A stretch of 64,000 nt of DNA, from positions 496,001 to 560,000 of the forward strand of contig JAJFJQ010000028.1 of the NCBI GenBank assembly GCA_021773835.1. The letters are read 5' to 3'. A program made the translations under genes and the position numbers. The notes beneath the pieces were generated by a model. That model worked only from the letters and a program-made list of their open reading frames with translations, was not told the origin of the DNA and searched no databases. Every line of letters starts with the position of its first letter. Within the stretch, counting starts at the first letter, position 1. Below are positions 49,496 to 58,388 of this stretch, one piece after another. The stretch comes from Gammaproteobacteria bacterium (GTDB taxonomy: Bacteria > Pseudomonadota > Gammaproteobacteria > Ga0077536).

Positions 49496-51646
49496 ATGTC
49501 GGATGAAAGCCGCCAAAGCTTCCTCAATAAGGTCCGTGTCCAAAAAGACCTTGAGCAGATCACCGGCGCGGTGATCGAGGGCCACGGGCGGGGCGCAGAG
49601 TTGGTCTCGAAATTTGCGGCGCTCGAACGCGAAGACCAAGATTTCATTTACCATTGGGCCGAAATCGTCGGCAAGTCGAACGAGGAACTGGCTGGACATT
49701 TCGTCAATCGGGCACCCCATGCATTCGACGAAATGGACCGCAGCGGCGTGGAAGCGTGGTTGATGGCGGCAATGGACGAGTTCGACAATCGGGGGCTTGG
49801 GGCTGGCATCGAGGTGTTGGAAAAGCTTCCCGAGTACGTGCAGTCCTACCATTGTCGACATAACAGCTGCACTTTCGACCTCGTCGCGCAATTCCTCCAG
49901 CATTTCGTTACCGGCCTTGGTGGTCGCGAAATGATCATCTCTACCGATCCAGAAACCTATACCGATACCGAGAAATTGTTTCTCCCGGAAGTCATAAATG
50001 AGTATGACGAGCGTGATCTGAATTTCTCCGTATACAAACTTACCGCGGTACATTTGTGGGCGCAGTCGTGGTACGGGACATGGCGTTATCAAGTTGTAGA
50101 GCGACTCTTACGCGCGCCCGATACGGGGGCTGTTAGCGCAATTTTCAATCGCCTCGAATGCATTCGACTTGATGCTTGCATTGCGCGTGAACTCCCTGGC
50201 TTGCACCGTCAATTTGAAGCGCTCGCCTACCGTTCTGCGGCGCACAAGCAACAGTGGGACATTTGGCACGAGCGCGCGCCGTACCTCACTGACCCGGCTG
50301 CATCTGCGATGGACAGCATCGCGATGGTGTCCGACTTCGTGACGCTGTCACTGCCTGAACCAAAACGTTACCAGGGTGAAATTCACCTCCAGCGGATCCG
50401 CGAAGCAATGTTTGCCCGCATCGAGCGTGAAAAAGCTGCGATGAAGCAAGCGTTGGGAGAGCTTCAGCGCGCGCTACAGGAAGCCGGCGAGGGCGAGCCA
50501 GAGGCAAGTGACAATCCGAAAGAAATGGGTGAGTTCAGCCTCGCCGAAGACGGTGATCCGGGCTCCGGCGGGGAGGTCAATTTCGAGCTGCGCTATGACG
50601 GGGAACAAGTAGAGATGACCCCAGAGCTCGAGGCCTTGTTGAGTTCCATCATGCAAGATTTTGGTGAAGTTCCGGATGACCATCTACAAGGCATCGACCC
50701 GGCGATGTATCCGGACCAGCTAGAGTCAGACGGCGGCGGGTCTTCGGCGAACGGAAATGAAGACTCTGAGCTACAAGACGCCATCAGCTATCGTGAGTGG
50801 GATTACACCCGTCAACGTTATCGAGAAGGGTTTTGTCAGTTAAATGAATTCGATGTCCCCACGGGTGAGGAAGGGTTTGTAGAGGACACCCTGGCGAAAT
50901 ATCAAGGCCTACTCAAATCGATAAAGAAAACTTTTGAGGCTGTCCTGGGCGAGGCAAAACTACAACGCAGACAATCTCAAGGCGACGATATCGACATCGA
51001 TGCGCTGGTCGAAGCGCACGCTGATTTCGCCAGCGGGCGCGAGATGAGTGACTACGTCTATACGCGCTACCGCAACCTCGATCGCAATATCGCGGTCATG
51101 TTTATGGTTGATATGAGTGGCTCAACCCTTGGTTGGGTTAACGACGCCGAGCGCGAATCGCTAATACTCTTATGCGAGGCACTAGAGACACTCGGGGATC
51201 GTTACGCGATTTATGGCTTTTCTGGACGCACGAATAAACGCTGCGAAATTTACCGCGTGAAACGCTTCGACGAGTCGTATACCGGCCTTGTACGCGAGCG
51301 CATTAGCGGGATAAGGCCGAAGAGCTATACGCGCATGGGCGTCGCGATCCGACATCTCGGGCATCTGTTGAATATGACCCGAGCGCGAACGAAGATACTG
51401 ATCACCTTGTCCGACGGGCGGCCAGAGGACTATGGCGGTTATAAGGGTCGCTATGGCATCGAAGACACACGCCATGCGCTACTCGAACTGCGTCGGGATG
51501 GCGTCCACTCGTTCTGCATTACGATCGATAAGGAAGCGCAAGATTACTTGCCCCACATGTACGGGATGGCGAACTATGCGGTGATTGATGAGGTTAAGAA
51601 GCTGCCGTTGAAAGTTGCCGATATCTACCGTCGACTCACGACCTAA
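49496..51646 (+). CDS. CbbO/NorD-type VWA domain protein
   Basis: 716-residue partner of the CbbQ-type ATPase. The C-terminal VWA domain (residues ~530-715) has the metal site VDMSGSTLGW (DxSxS) and the closing TLSDGRPEDYGGYKGRYGIEDTRHALLELRRDGVHSFCITID. The N-terminal half is helical; a low-complexity acidic region (about 320-420) lies between them (FELRYDGEQVEMTPELEALL). The stretch RYNLDRNIAVMFMVDMSGS marks the VWA start. Probably guides the ATPase to a client protein that is not apparent here. Confidence 0.88.
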   Translation: MSDESRQSFLNKVRVQKDLEQITGAVIEGHGRGAELVSKFAALEREDQDFIYHWAEIVGKSNEELAGHFVNRAPHAFDEMDRSGVEAWLMAAMDEFDNRGLGAGIEVLEKLPEYVQSYHCRHNSCTFDLVAQFLQHFVTGLGGREMIISTDPETYTDTEKLFLPEVINEYDERDLNFSVYKLTAVHLWAQSWYGTWRYQVVERLLRAPDTGAVSAIFNRLECIRLDACIARELPGLHRQFEALAYRSAAHKQQWDIWHERAPYLTDPAASAMDSIAMVSDFVTLSLPEPKRYQGEIHLQRIREAMFARIEREKAAMKQALGELQRALQEAGEGEPEASDNPKEMGEFSLAEDGDPGSGGEVNFELRYDGEQVEMTPELEALLSSIMQDFGEVPDDHLQGIDPAMYPDQLESDGGGSSANGNEDSELQDAISYREWDYTRQRYREGFCQLNEFDVPTGEEGFVEDTLAKYQGLLKSIKKTFEAVLGEAKLQRRQSQGDDIDIDALVEAHADFASGREMSDYVYTRYRNLDRNIAVMFMVDMSGSTLGWVNDAERESLILLCEALETLGDRYAIYGFSGRTNKRCEIYRVKRFDESYTGLVRERISGIRPKSYTRMGVAIRHLGHLLNMTRARTKILITLSDGRPEDYGGYKGRYGIEDTRHALLELRRDGVHSFCITIDKEAQDYLPHMYGMANYAVIDEVKKLPLKVADIYRRLTT

Positions 51647-51920
51647 CTACCCCGTTTATCCTACACACCGTCGCTACTCAGCGACAAATACGCCGTCGAG
51701 GCTGGCGAATGTCCGTGTTTTAAGCAATACACAGCCGTCGGCGTCAATAAGGATAATAATGTAGTCATTTATAATCAATAACTTACGTTAACCGCTGAGC
51801 GTGCAGGCTATTACAATGATAACAATCGTAATTCTGGTACGAGTATTGCATCACGGTAATTGCTACATAGAATAAAAAAATTAAGACCCGACGTAATCGG
51901 TAAAAAAAAGAAGGGAAATA
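51647..51920. other. A+T-rich gap upstream of pilZ gene
   Basis: About 270 nt, strikingly rich in A+T (AATAAGGATAATAATG, TTATAATCAATAAC, GAATAAAAAAATTAAG) after a G+C-rich start near cbbO. No frame with coding character. It should contain the promoter of the PilZ gene; TATTACAATGATAACAA lies well upstream. Nothing further supported. Confidence 0.45.
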
Positions 51921-52346
51921 GTGAATTCTCAGCCCAAGCAATCTGTCGACGTGCGCGACGGCGGTGTGGATGCAAATGAGCGGCGCGACCTCAAACGCGT
52001 TCCGCTCGAATGCAACGCGCTCGTGCGTCTTGCGGAGTACCTGACGTTCCGTGCGCGCTTGCGCAATATCTCTGCCGACGCCGTACAAGTGGTATGTGAT
52101 CCCCGCTATGCCTTATTGATCCATCCTGGTGGAGTCGAGTCCGCACCGGACTCGAATCGTCTGATCGATATTTCTGTTGCGCTACCAGAATTTGATGACG
52201 CGGGTGATTTTAAAGCCCGATGTCGAGTCAAATATTGCGTTCACGATATGGACGGAGACGAACGTATGGTCCTTGGTCTTCAGTTTGTGACAATGGATTT
52301 TAGTTCGGTTCAACACCTCGATCGATTTATGGAATCGCATCGCTAG
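51921..52346 (+). CDS. PilZ domain protein
   Basis: 141-residue protein with a PilZ c-di-GMP-binding domain. The R-x3-R start ERRDLKRVPLECNALVRL and the later D/N-x-S-x2-G-like box (RNISADAVQV) are degenerate but recognisable, followed by CRVKYCVHDMDGDERMVLGLQFVTMD. Start GTG with AGGGAA upstream. It may be a c-di-GMP receptor; the window encodes a diguanylate cyclase at 54289. Cytoplasmic; no membrane segment. Confidence 0.78.
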   Translation: MNSQPKQSVDVRDGGVDANERRDLKRVPLECNALVRLAEYLTFRARLRNISADAVQVVCDPRYALLIHPGGVESAPDSNRLIDISVALPEFDDAGDFKARCRVKYCVHDMDGDERMVLGLQFVTMDFSSVQHLDRFMESHR

Positions 52347-52474
52347 GTTTCAATTACACAGCAATCATTGTCTCTATCGTTCGGCCGCAGTTAAACTGCC
52401 ACTAATTCCCGCAATGGAACCCGCAATGAGGTTCTGCGGCCTCGCTAACGAACAATGAGCTCGCCCATATCCAA

Positions 52475-54268
52475 ATGGCGCATGACATCGTCCACCTAGT
52501 TGTATTTATTGCATGTGCCGGCGTAGCGGCCCAGTGGCTAGCGTGGCGATTTCGGATCCCTGCTATTGTCATACTAACCGCCTTCGGCGTGTTACTCGGG
52601 CCAGTCAGCGGTGTACTGCAACCAAGTGAAAACTTCGGGAGCTTATTAACGCCATTCGTGCAGCTCGCGGTCGCCGTGATCCTGTTCGAAGGAGGCCTCA
52701 ATCTCCATTTGCATGAGTTAAAAGATGCCGGCGTTGGCGTGCGCCGCTTGATCACCGCGGGCCCTGTTTTAGCGTTTGCCTTGGGATCAGGCGCCGCTCA
52801 TTTCATCGGCGGATTGTCGTGGCCCGTTGCACTCGTATTCGGCGCGATAACCATCGTCACGGGGCCAACCGTGATCATGCCCTTGTTGCGGCATGCACGA
52901 TTACGTCCGCGAACAGCTTCAATTTTAAAATGGGAAGGGATCGTTAACGACCCGGTGGGCGCATTACTAGCGGTGGTTTTATTCGAATACTTTGCGCTCG
53001 CCGACAGTGGTGCGACTGGGATCAGTCTAGTCGCAGAAATGATCGAAACAATCGTCGCAGCCGGAATGTTTGGCGGCCTCGTCGGCTATCTGTTGGGGAA
53101 GGCCTATCCGCTCGGTTATTTCCCCGAGTATTTGAAAGGGCCGACCATGCTGGCAGCCGTTCTACTTGTGTACGCCGGCGCAAATATTCTGCACGAAGAG
53201 GCAGGCCTAGTGTCCGCAACGACCCTTGGTCTGGTCATGGGAAATATGAATCTACCGAGCATTGACGAATTGCGCCGATTTAAGGAGTACATCACCGTCA
53301 TACTCGTATCGGGACTTTTCATTGTGTTGACCGCGGACCTTGATCCCGGGCTTTTGATCGAGATGGATTGGCGAAGTTGGGCCTTGCTCGCAACATTAAT
53401 ATTCATCGTACGACCGCTCACTGTTTTTGCAGCCACCGCGGGTGCCGGGCTCGCCCACGAAGACCGTATTTTAATTGGTTGGATCGCGCCACGAGGGATC
53501 GTTGCGGCCGCGGTCGCCGGCGCCTTCTCGGTGCGTATGGTTGAAGCAGGATACGAGGACGCGGTGACGCTACTGCCATTGGTATTTGCGTTGATTATTT
53601 TAACAGTGACCCTGCATGGCTTTTCCATTGCGCGCCTGGCTAAGCATCTCGGGATCGCGTCGCAGAAACAAAATGGTTTAATCATTGTTGGCGCATCGCC
53701 GTGGACGATTGATTTAGCATCGCACCTACACGAGCTCGATGTTCCCGTGATCTTGGTCGACGGTTCTTGGCATCGCCTGCGTCCGGCGCGACTGGCCGGT
53801 TTGCCTATCTACTTTGGTCAAGTAGTCTCGGCGTCTGCGGATGAGACGCTCGATTTAAGTTCGATGGGGTATCTTTTGGCAGCGAGTGATAATGATGCCT
53901 ACAACGCATTAGTTTGTACCCGTTTTGGAAATGAATTCGGGCGTAGCCGCGTGTTTCAAATTCCTATGCCCGCCGCCGACCAGCATGAAACTAAGGGTTT
54001 GATCTCGGGCTTACGGGGACAGTCTGCATTTGCAGCAGCGGCGCTTTACGAAGAAATTCTACGTCGTTATTTTCAGGGCTGGCGCTTTCAGAAAACGCGT
54101 TTTACCGATTCCTATACGTACGAAGATTATAAGGCTCTGGTGCCCGATGAAACTTTCGCCAGTATGGTGGTGCGGCCCAACGGTGCCTTGAGGCTCGGAT
54201 CATTGGAGACGGCTCCCGAACCTGAGGATACGTTGATTAATTTCGTGGCGCCGAAAAAATCGGAATGA
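52475..54268 (+). CDS. Cation:proton antiporter (CPA) with cytoplasmic NAD-binding-like tail
   Basis: 597-residue membrane protein: about 12 helices in residues 1-400 and a C-terminal cytoplasmic domain. Seen: helices with LFEGGLNLHLHELKDAG, VTGPTVIMPLLRHARLRPRTASILKWEGIVNDPVGALLAVVLFEY (ND in the ion site), FIVLTADLDPGL and WIAPRGIVAAAVAGAF. After residue ~400 comes a Rossmann-like segment GLIIVGASPWTIDLASHLHELDVPVILVDGS that resembles TrkA-N/KTN domains. It exchanges Na+ or K+ for protons. ATG 52475; no strong ribosome site. Confidence 0.9.
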   Translation: MAHDIVHLVVFIACAGVAAQWLAWRFRIPAIVILTAFGVLLGPVSGVLQPSENFGSLLTPFVQLAVAVILFEGGLNLHLHELKDAGVGVRRLITAGPVLAFALGSGAAHFIGGLSWPVALVFGAITIVTGPTVIMPLLRHARLRPRTASILKWEGIVNDPVGALLAVVLFEYFALADSGATGISLVAEMIETIVAAGMFGGLVGYLLGKAYPLGYFPEYLKGPTMLAAVLLVYAGANILHEEAGLVSATTLGLVMGNMNLPSIDELRRFKEYITVILVSGLFIVLTADLDPGLLIEMDWRSWALLATLIFIVRPLTVFAATAGAGLAHEDRILIGWIAPRGIVAAAVAGAFSVRMVEAGYEDAVTLLPLVFALIILTVTLHGFSIARLAKHLGIASQKQNGLIIVGASPWTIDLASHLHELDVPVILVDGSWHRLRPARLAGLPIYFGQVVSASADETLDLSSMGYLLAASDNDAYNALVCTRFGNEFGRSRVFQIPMPAADQHETKGLISGLRGQSAFAAAALYEEILRRYFQGWRFQKTRFTDSYTYEDYKALVPDETFASMVVRPNGALRLGSLETAPEPEDTLINFVAPKKSE

Positions 54269-54288
54269 TTTAGCGCCTTTGCCGTGCT

Positions 54289-55959
54289 CTAGGCGGATTC
54301 CTCGCGCAAATGGCCCTCAGAGCGACACTGATTTCGGCCCGACCGTTTTGCGAGGTACATTGCTTGATCTGCCCGATCAAATACGTCCTCAATGCTGTCG
54401 TCTTTATGAAACTCAGCAACCCCGCACGACATCGTTACCGTGACGGGGGTCTTTTGATAATGAAAATTACATTCTGCGATGTAGATCCGTAGTTTTTCCA
54501 ATAGCCCCATTGCGTCCTCTAGCGCAGTCTCGGGAAGCAGCAGTACAAACTCTTCACCGCCGTACCGGCACAGAACATCGCACTCTCGGATTTGTCCTTC
54601 AATTTGCCGTGCGATCGTTGCGAGCACCTTATCCCCGGCGCTGTGGCCATAGGTGTCGTTAATATTTTTGAATAAGTCGAGGTCAATCACAGCTATTGAA
54701 AGATCGGAATTGTAACGGCGCCAACGGACAAATTCTTTGTTGATATTCTCGTCATACCCGGACCGGTTGAGGATCCCGGTAAGCGGGTCTATCAACACCT
54801 GCTCATGTTGTTTTTCGAGGCTATCGCGCAGCTCCTTGGCCTCATATTCAAGTTCGTTGAGCGCACTTACCATGTGGGTGATCCGTTCACGAGCTTGTTT
54901 GTGCCGTTGGTCTTCCACTTGGACAAATTCGCCCAGGCTTTCGTCAATTCGGTCGAGGTGGGTGCTGACAGCAGCCTTGATTGTAGCGATATCCATCTCG
55001 TCATCGATCTCGCTTCGTATTTCCTCGGCGTGCTCCCCCATACTACGCTCGAGGTTGAAAGCGTGTTCCATGCTCTCGTCGTGAAAACTATTTGATTGCC
55101 GAATTTGTGCCTCGAACTCGCGAAGGCGCCCAAGTGTGTTCTTTAGAAACTCTCCAAGCTCGTCGATCTCTGCTTGAAACTGCAGCCGCATCGTGGCGGT
55201 GAGGTCGGCAATCTCTGGAATACATCCGTACAGTGCGGCGGCAGATTCTGCCTGTTCAATAGAGCGCCTGGTTTTACTAGAGCGGTCCGTTAGACTGGCC
55301 GGAAACGGGATCAGATTCATTAACAGTAAAAGTTGGTCACGCGCGTTGGCAAATTGATTCGCGTCGGTACTGTTCGACAACTCAAGGGAAATTATCTGTG
55401 CGGCACGATCGATTTGTCCCATCAAATCGACATCCTTGCGTAATGTCCGAATTGATTCTTTTATCTCACCAATTTCCGGACTGCCGGACAAGGGGTGATC
55501 GATACCATCGAGTAGGCGCGCGATTGCGTCACCTGTCGAATCCGAAGGGTTATCTACCACGATACTTGCGATGGCACTGGCAGCGTTGTCCAGCGCCTGT
55601 TCAAATTTCGCTGATGCAAGCGGTAGCGATAATTCTTGTTGGATCGCATCTAAACCGTCGTGCGTTGGCAGCTTCGATCCAATCCGTTGTATGAGAGCCG
55701 ATAAAGAGTTGCCACCTAGCTGGTCGGTATTTTGAGCGATTTTCTGCGAGACGATGGTATCGACGATCTCGTCGATTACGCTTTGCAATCGGTCGTCCTT
55801 TTTCCCGCTTCGAATTAGCGCACTAAGTTCCTTTAACCCTTCATCGAGTTGTTCATTTTGACCATGGAAGGACAGTGCAAGCTTAAGCACGCCGCGTTGT
55901 AAGCGCGAAATGATTTCCCCGGCGTTGTTAGCGGGACTGCTGGTCGATTGCTTGCTCAT
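54289..55959 (-). CDS. Diguanylate cyclase (GGDEF domain)
   Basis: 556-residue cytoplasmic cyclase. The first ~380 residues form a long helical, coiled-coil-rich region (ALSFHGQNEQLDEGLKELSALIRSGK, HLDRIDESLGEFVQVEDQRHKQ) and the GGDEF domain fills the end: DPLTGILNRSGYDENINKEF, CRYGGEEFVLLLPE (GGEEF active site). RECD lies five residues before GGEEF, so the allosteric I-site RxxD is present. It makes cyclic di-GMP. It occupies the place after dsbA found in Pseudomonas relatives of this block. Confidence 0.93.
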   Translation of the reverse strand: MSKQSTSSPANNAGEIISRLQRGVLKLALSFHGQNEQLDEGLKELSALIRSGKKDDRLQSVIDEIVDTIVSQKIAQNTDQLGGNSLSALIQRIGSKLPTHDGLDAIQQELSLPLASAKFEQALDNAASAIASIVVDNPSDSTGDAIARLLDGIDHPLSGSPEIGEIKESIRTLRKDVDLMGQIDRAAQIISLELSNSTDANQFANARDQLLLLMNLIPFPASLTDRSSKTRRSIEQAESAAALYGCIPEIADLTATMRLQFQAEIDELGEFLKNTLGRLREFEAQIRQSNSFHDESMEHAFNLERSMGEHAEEIRSEIDDEMDIATIKAAVSTHLDRIDESLGEFVQVEDQRHKQARERITHMVSALNELEYEAKELRDSLEKQHEQVLIDPLTGILNRSGYDENINKEFVRWRRYNSDLSIAVIDLDLFKNINDTYGHSAGDKVLATIARQIEGQIRECDVLCRYGGEEFVLLLPETALEDAMGLLEKLRIYIAECNFHYQKTPVTVTMSCGVAEFHKDDSIEDVFDRADQAMYLAKRSGRNQCRSEGHLREESA

Positions 55960-56087
55960 TCCACCATGGTCTCAAGATCTCCTCCTAGCCCATTAGCCTC
56001 GAACAGCCGAGACTTACCCACAATTTAACGCGGTGCCGCCGGCGACCGTATTGCCGGTAGCATCCCGTCAAGGTCTATTGGCCGGGT

Positions 56088-56708
56088 TTACTGCGTGCTT
56101 TGTATATCGACGAGGTGGTCGACAACCTTTAGCATTTCTTCGTAGCCGCCAGTAAATCGGGCGCTAGTGCGGAAGCGCCCGTTGACAATCATGGAGGGGA
56201 CGCCGGTGATGCCATATTCTTTCGATAAAATAGCTGCTTGGCGAGTCTTGGTGTCTACCGAAAAGGAGTTGTAAGCTTCACGAAAATCTTCCTCTGAGAC
56301 GCCTTGCGCGATGAAAAACCGCTCAAGACTTTCGGCGTCCCTGATCTTCTTTTTCTGAACGTGAATTGCGTCGAACAATGGCGCGTGTATTTTGTCCAGA
56401 ACACCAAGCGCTTCTGCTGTATAGAAGGCGCGGGCATGTGGTATCCAGCTTTCCGAGAATATTCCCGGCATTCGTCGAAATTCAACGTTATCAGGAAGCG
56501 CAGGTTTCCATTTTTCTAAATGTGGTTCGAAGTCGAAACAGTGATGACAGCCATACCAAAATATTTCAACCACCTCGGTTTTCCCGTTGGTAAGGGTCGC
56601 AACCTCAGGGGTAATGCGCTCGTAGTGTTCCCCTTCTATGTAAGGGGATTCGGCGTTCGCACTCATCAACAAAATACTGCATAGCGCGCCGATCATTATT
56701 CGAAGCAT
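56088..56708 (-). CDS. dsbA: Thiol:disulfide interchange protein DsbA
   Basis: 206-residue periplasmic oxidase. Signal peptide MLRIMIGALCSILLMSANA; active site FWYGCHHCFDF at Cys54-His-His-Cys57 (an unusually CHHC-type pair rather than the commoner CPHC), and the cis-Pro in TGVPSMIVNGRF. It introduces disulfides in exported proteins. AGGA precedes the ATG. It follows the cytochrome c4 gene on the same strand, 122 nt later, as in Pseudomonas relatives. Confidence 0.93.
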   Translation of the reverse strand: MLRIMIGALCSILLMSANAESPYIEGEHYERITPEVATLTNGKTEVVEIFWYGCHHCFDFEPHLEKWKPALPDNVEFRRMPGIFSESWIPHARAFYTAEALGVLDKIHAPLFDAIHVQKKKIRDAESLERFFIAQGVSEEDFREAYNSFSVDTKTRQAAILSKEYGITGVPSMIVNGRFRTSARFTGGYEEMLKVVDHLVDIQSTQ

Positions 56709-56830
56709 CGGTATTAATCCTTTTTTCGGTTTGCGGGTCGAAGTCAGACCATTAGGCCGACAAAACGCAGTTGGGTTCCTTCAGTATTGTTAACGGGTGC
56801 GCATTTCCATATGCAATGGTCCGCGCCCGG

Positions 56831-57430
56831 TTAATGTAATGCGTTGATGTACTCCGAAATATTGGAGATATCTTCGTCAGATAGCCTGCGTGCAATAATC
56901 TGCATCATAAGTTTGCGATCCGCATCCGTCTTGCGTGCACCGCTTTTGTAGGCCGCTAATTGGTTGCTGGTGTATTTTGCGTGCTGGCCGCGTAAGGCGG
57001 GATAGTTAGCAGTTGGGTTACCAGCACCATTTGGACCATGGCACGCCATGCACGCCGGTATCCCTTTATCCTTATCGCCGCCACGATATAGTTTTTCCCC
57101 TGCTGCAATCTTATCCGATGCAATCGAGCCGATTTTTGGTGCTTGGCCGGCGTAGTAGGCAGCGATAGCAACCATGTCATCGGAGCTCACGTTCGCGACC
57201 ATGGCTGACATACTTGGATCCGTGCGAGTACCACTTTTGAACGCTTCTAGTTGCTGCACCGTGTATTTCGGGTGTTGGCCGGCCAAATTTGGCCATTCAG
57301 GGTTAATACTGTTGCCATCCGGCCCATGACAGGCTGCGCATTGGCCTTTTGCGATCTCATTCGATGATGCATCAATGGACGTGATGCACAGGGCGATAAT
57401 CGCCGTCACCACGGCATAGGTAAATTTCAT
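56831..57430 (-). CDS. Cytochrome c4 (two-haem class I c-type)
   Basis: 199-residue di-haem cytochrome. Signal peptide ends near residue 22; haem sites CAACH (31-35) and CMACH (127-131), each with a downstream Met ligand (DPSMSAMV; LMMQII). The two domains are internal repeats. It carries electrons between the bc1 complex and cytochrome oxidases in the periplasm. ATG 57430 (MKFTYAVV) is chosen over a frame to 57460. It diverges from engB. Confidence 0.93.
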   Translation of the reverse strand: MKFTYAVVTAIIALCITSIDASSNEIAKGQCAACHGPDGNSINPEWPNLAGQHPKYTVQQLEAFKSGTRTDPSMSAMVANVSSDDMVAIAAYYAGQAPKIGSIASDKIAAGEKLYRGGDKDKGIPACMACHGPNGAGNPTANYPALRGQHAKYTSNQLAAYKSGARKTDADRKLMMQIIARRLSDEDISNISEYINALH

Positions 57431-57458
57431 AGATATTCCAACGACTGTGTATGGCGGC

Positions 57459-57464
57459 ATTATA
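57459..57464 (-). promoter_or_regulatory. Candidate -10 hexamer for cytochrome c4 gene
   Basis: TATAAT on the minus strand, 29 nt before the ATG of the cytochrome gene. No good -35 hexamer lies 16-18 nt upstream (AGAAAC is there), so this is a weak candidate. Confidence 0.35.
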
Positions 57465-57590
57465 TAACGCCTCGACCCTTGGTTTCTCTAGTTTGTGCGC
57501 CAATGTGCGAATCCGCCTTGCGGCGTGCCATTGGCGCAATATCGGGTTATAACTCTCGGCCCGTAAGCCGATCGATTGAGACCCGAATTC

Positions 57591-58220
57591 ATGTCTACGC
57601 TGGAGCCGCCGCAAGCGTTTACCTTAGCCACCGCGGAATTTGTCAAAGAAGCGCATTTGCTTAGCCAAATGCCACCGGACACAGGCGCCGAAATCGCCAT
57701 TGCCGGACGGTCTAATGCTGGAAAATCGAGCGTCATCAATACGCTTTGCAATCGTCGCAAACTGGCACGTACAAGCCGCACCCCGGGCAGAACCCAACAA
57801 TTCGTGGTCTACGAGTTCGCCGCCAATCGCCGGATCATCGATCTTCCGGGGTTTGGTTTTGCCAAAGTTTCTAAAACGAAGCGCGACCACTGGTCTCACG
57901 AGATTCCGCGCTATCTTGAGAGGCGCCACTCGTTGATAGGGTTAATTTTGGTTGTTGATTCTCGCCATCGGCTAAAAGAGCAAGAGTTGGAAATTGTCGG
58001 GTGGTGTGCGTCAGCCGACTTACCAATATTGCTGCTTCTGAACAAGTCGGACAAATTGAACCAACAACAAACAGCGGCAGCCTTGCGGAATCTGGAGCGC
58101 GATGTCGAGCGATCTGCTACAGGGCTTAGTATGCAGCTTTTTTCTGCGACGGCGCGACGCGGCGTTGACGCCGCGCTTAGCGTAATAGCAGGTTGGTTTG
58201 AGGCGCACGGTGGACAATAA
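57591..58220 (+). CDS. engB: Ribosome biogenesis GTPase EngB (YihA/YsxC)
   Basis: 209-residue essential GTPase. G1 GRSNAGKSSVINTL (residues ~44-57), G3 DLPGFGFAKV, G4 NKSDKL and the C-terminal FSATARRGVDAALSVI (G5, SAT). It acts in assembly of the large ribosomal subunit. ATG 57591 (MSTLEPPQ) is favoured over an in-frame TTG 15 nt upstream. Divergent from cytochrome c4, the order seen in Pseudomonas and relatives. Confidence 0.95.
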   Translation: MSTLEPPQAFTLATAEFVKEAHLLSQMPPDTGAEIAIAGRSNAGKSSVINTLCNRRKLARTSRTPGRTQQFVVYEFAANRRIIDLPGFGFAKVSKTKRDHWSHEIPRYLERRHSLIGLILVVDSRHRLKEQELEIVGWCASADLPILLLLNKSDKLNQQQTAAALRNLERDVERSATGLSMQLFSATARRGVDAALSVIAGWFEAHGGQ

Positions 58221-58266
58221 AAAAGGCCCCGGTGGCTTGTATTGGGGGAATAAAAATACCGGGGCC
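58219..58266 (-). terminator. Rho-independent terminator for the M48 protease gene
   Basis: On the minus strand: GGCCCCGGT (58258-58266 read in reverse), a loop of 24 nt and ACCGGGGCC (58225-58233), followed by TTTTTTATTG. It ends transcripts from gene 58389 and, being symmetrical, may also slow plus-strand transcripts from engB. Confidence 0.8.
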
Positions 58267-58388
58267 ACGTCTGCCGGTCACGTTGGGGATAGCGGACCGG
58301 CTCCATCGCTACAGGCCGCGATGGGACGCTCTTTTAGAACGTAGTTTAGAGACCATTGATGGTGGCGAAAGTTCCAACCAGCTAGCAA

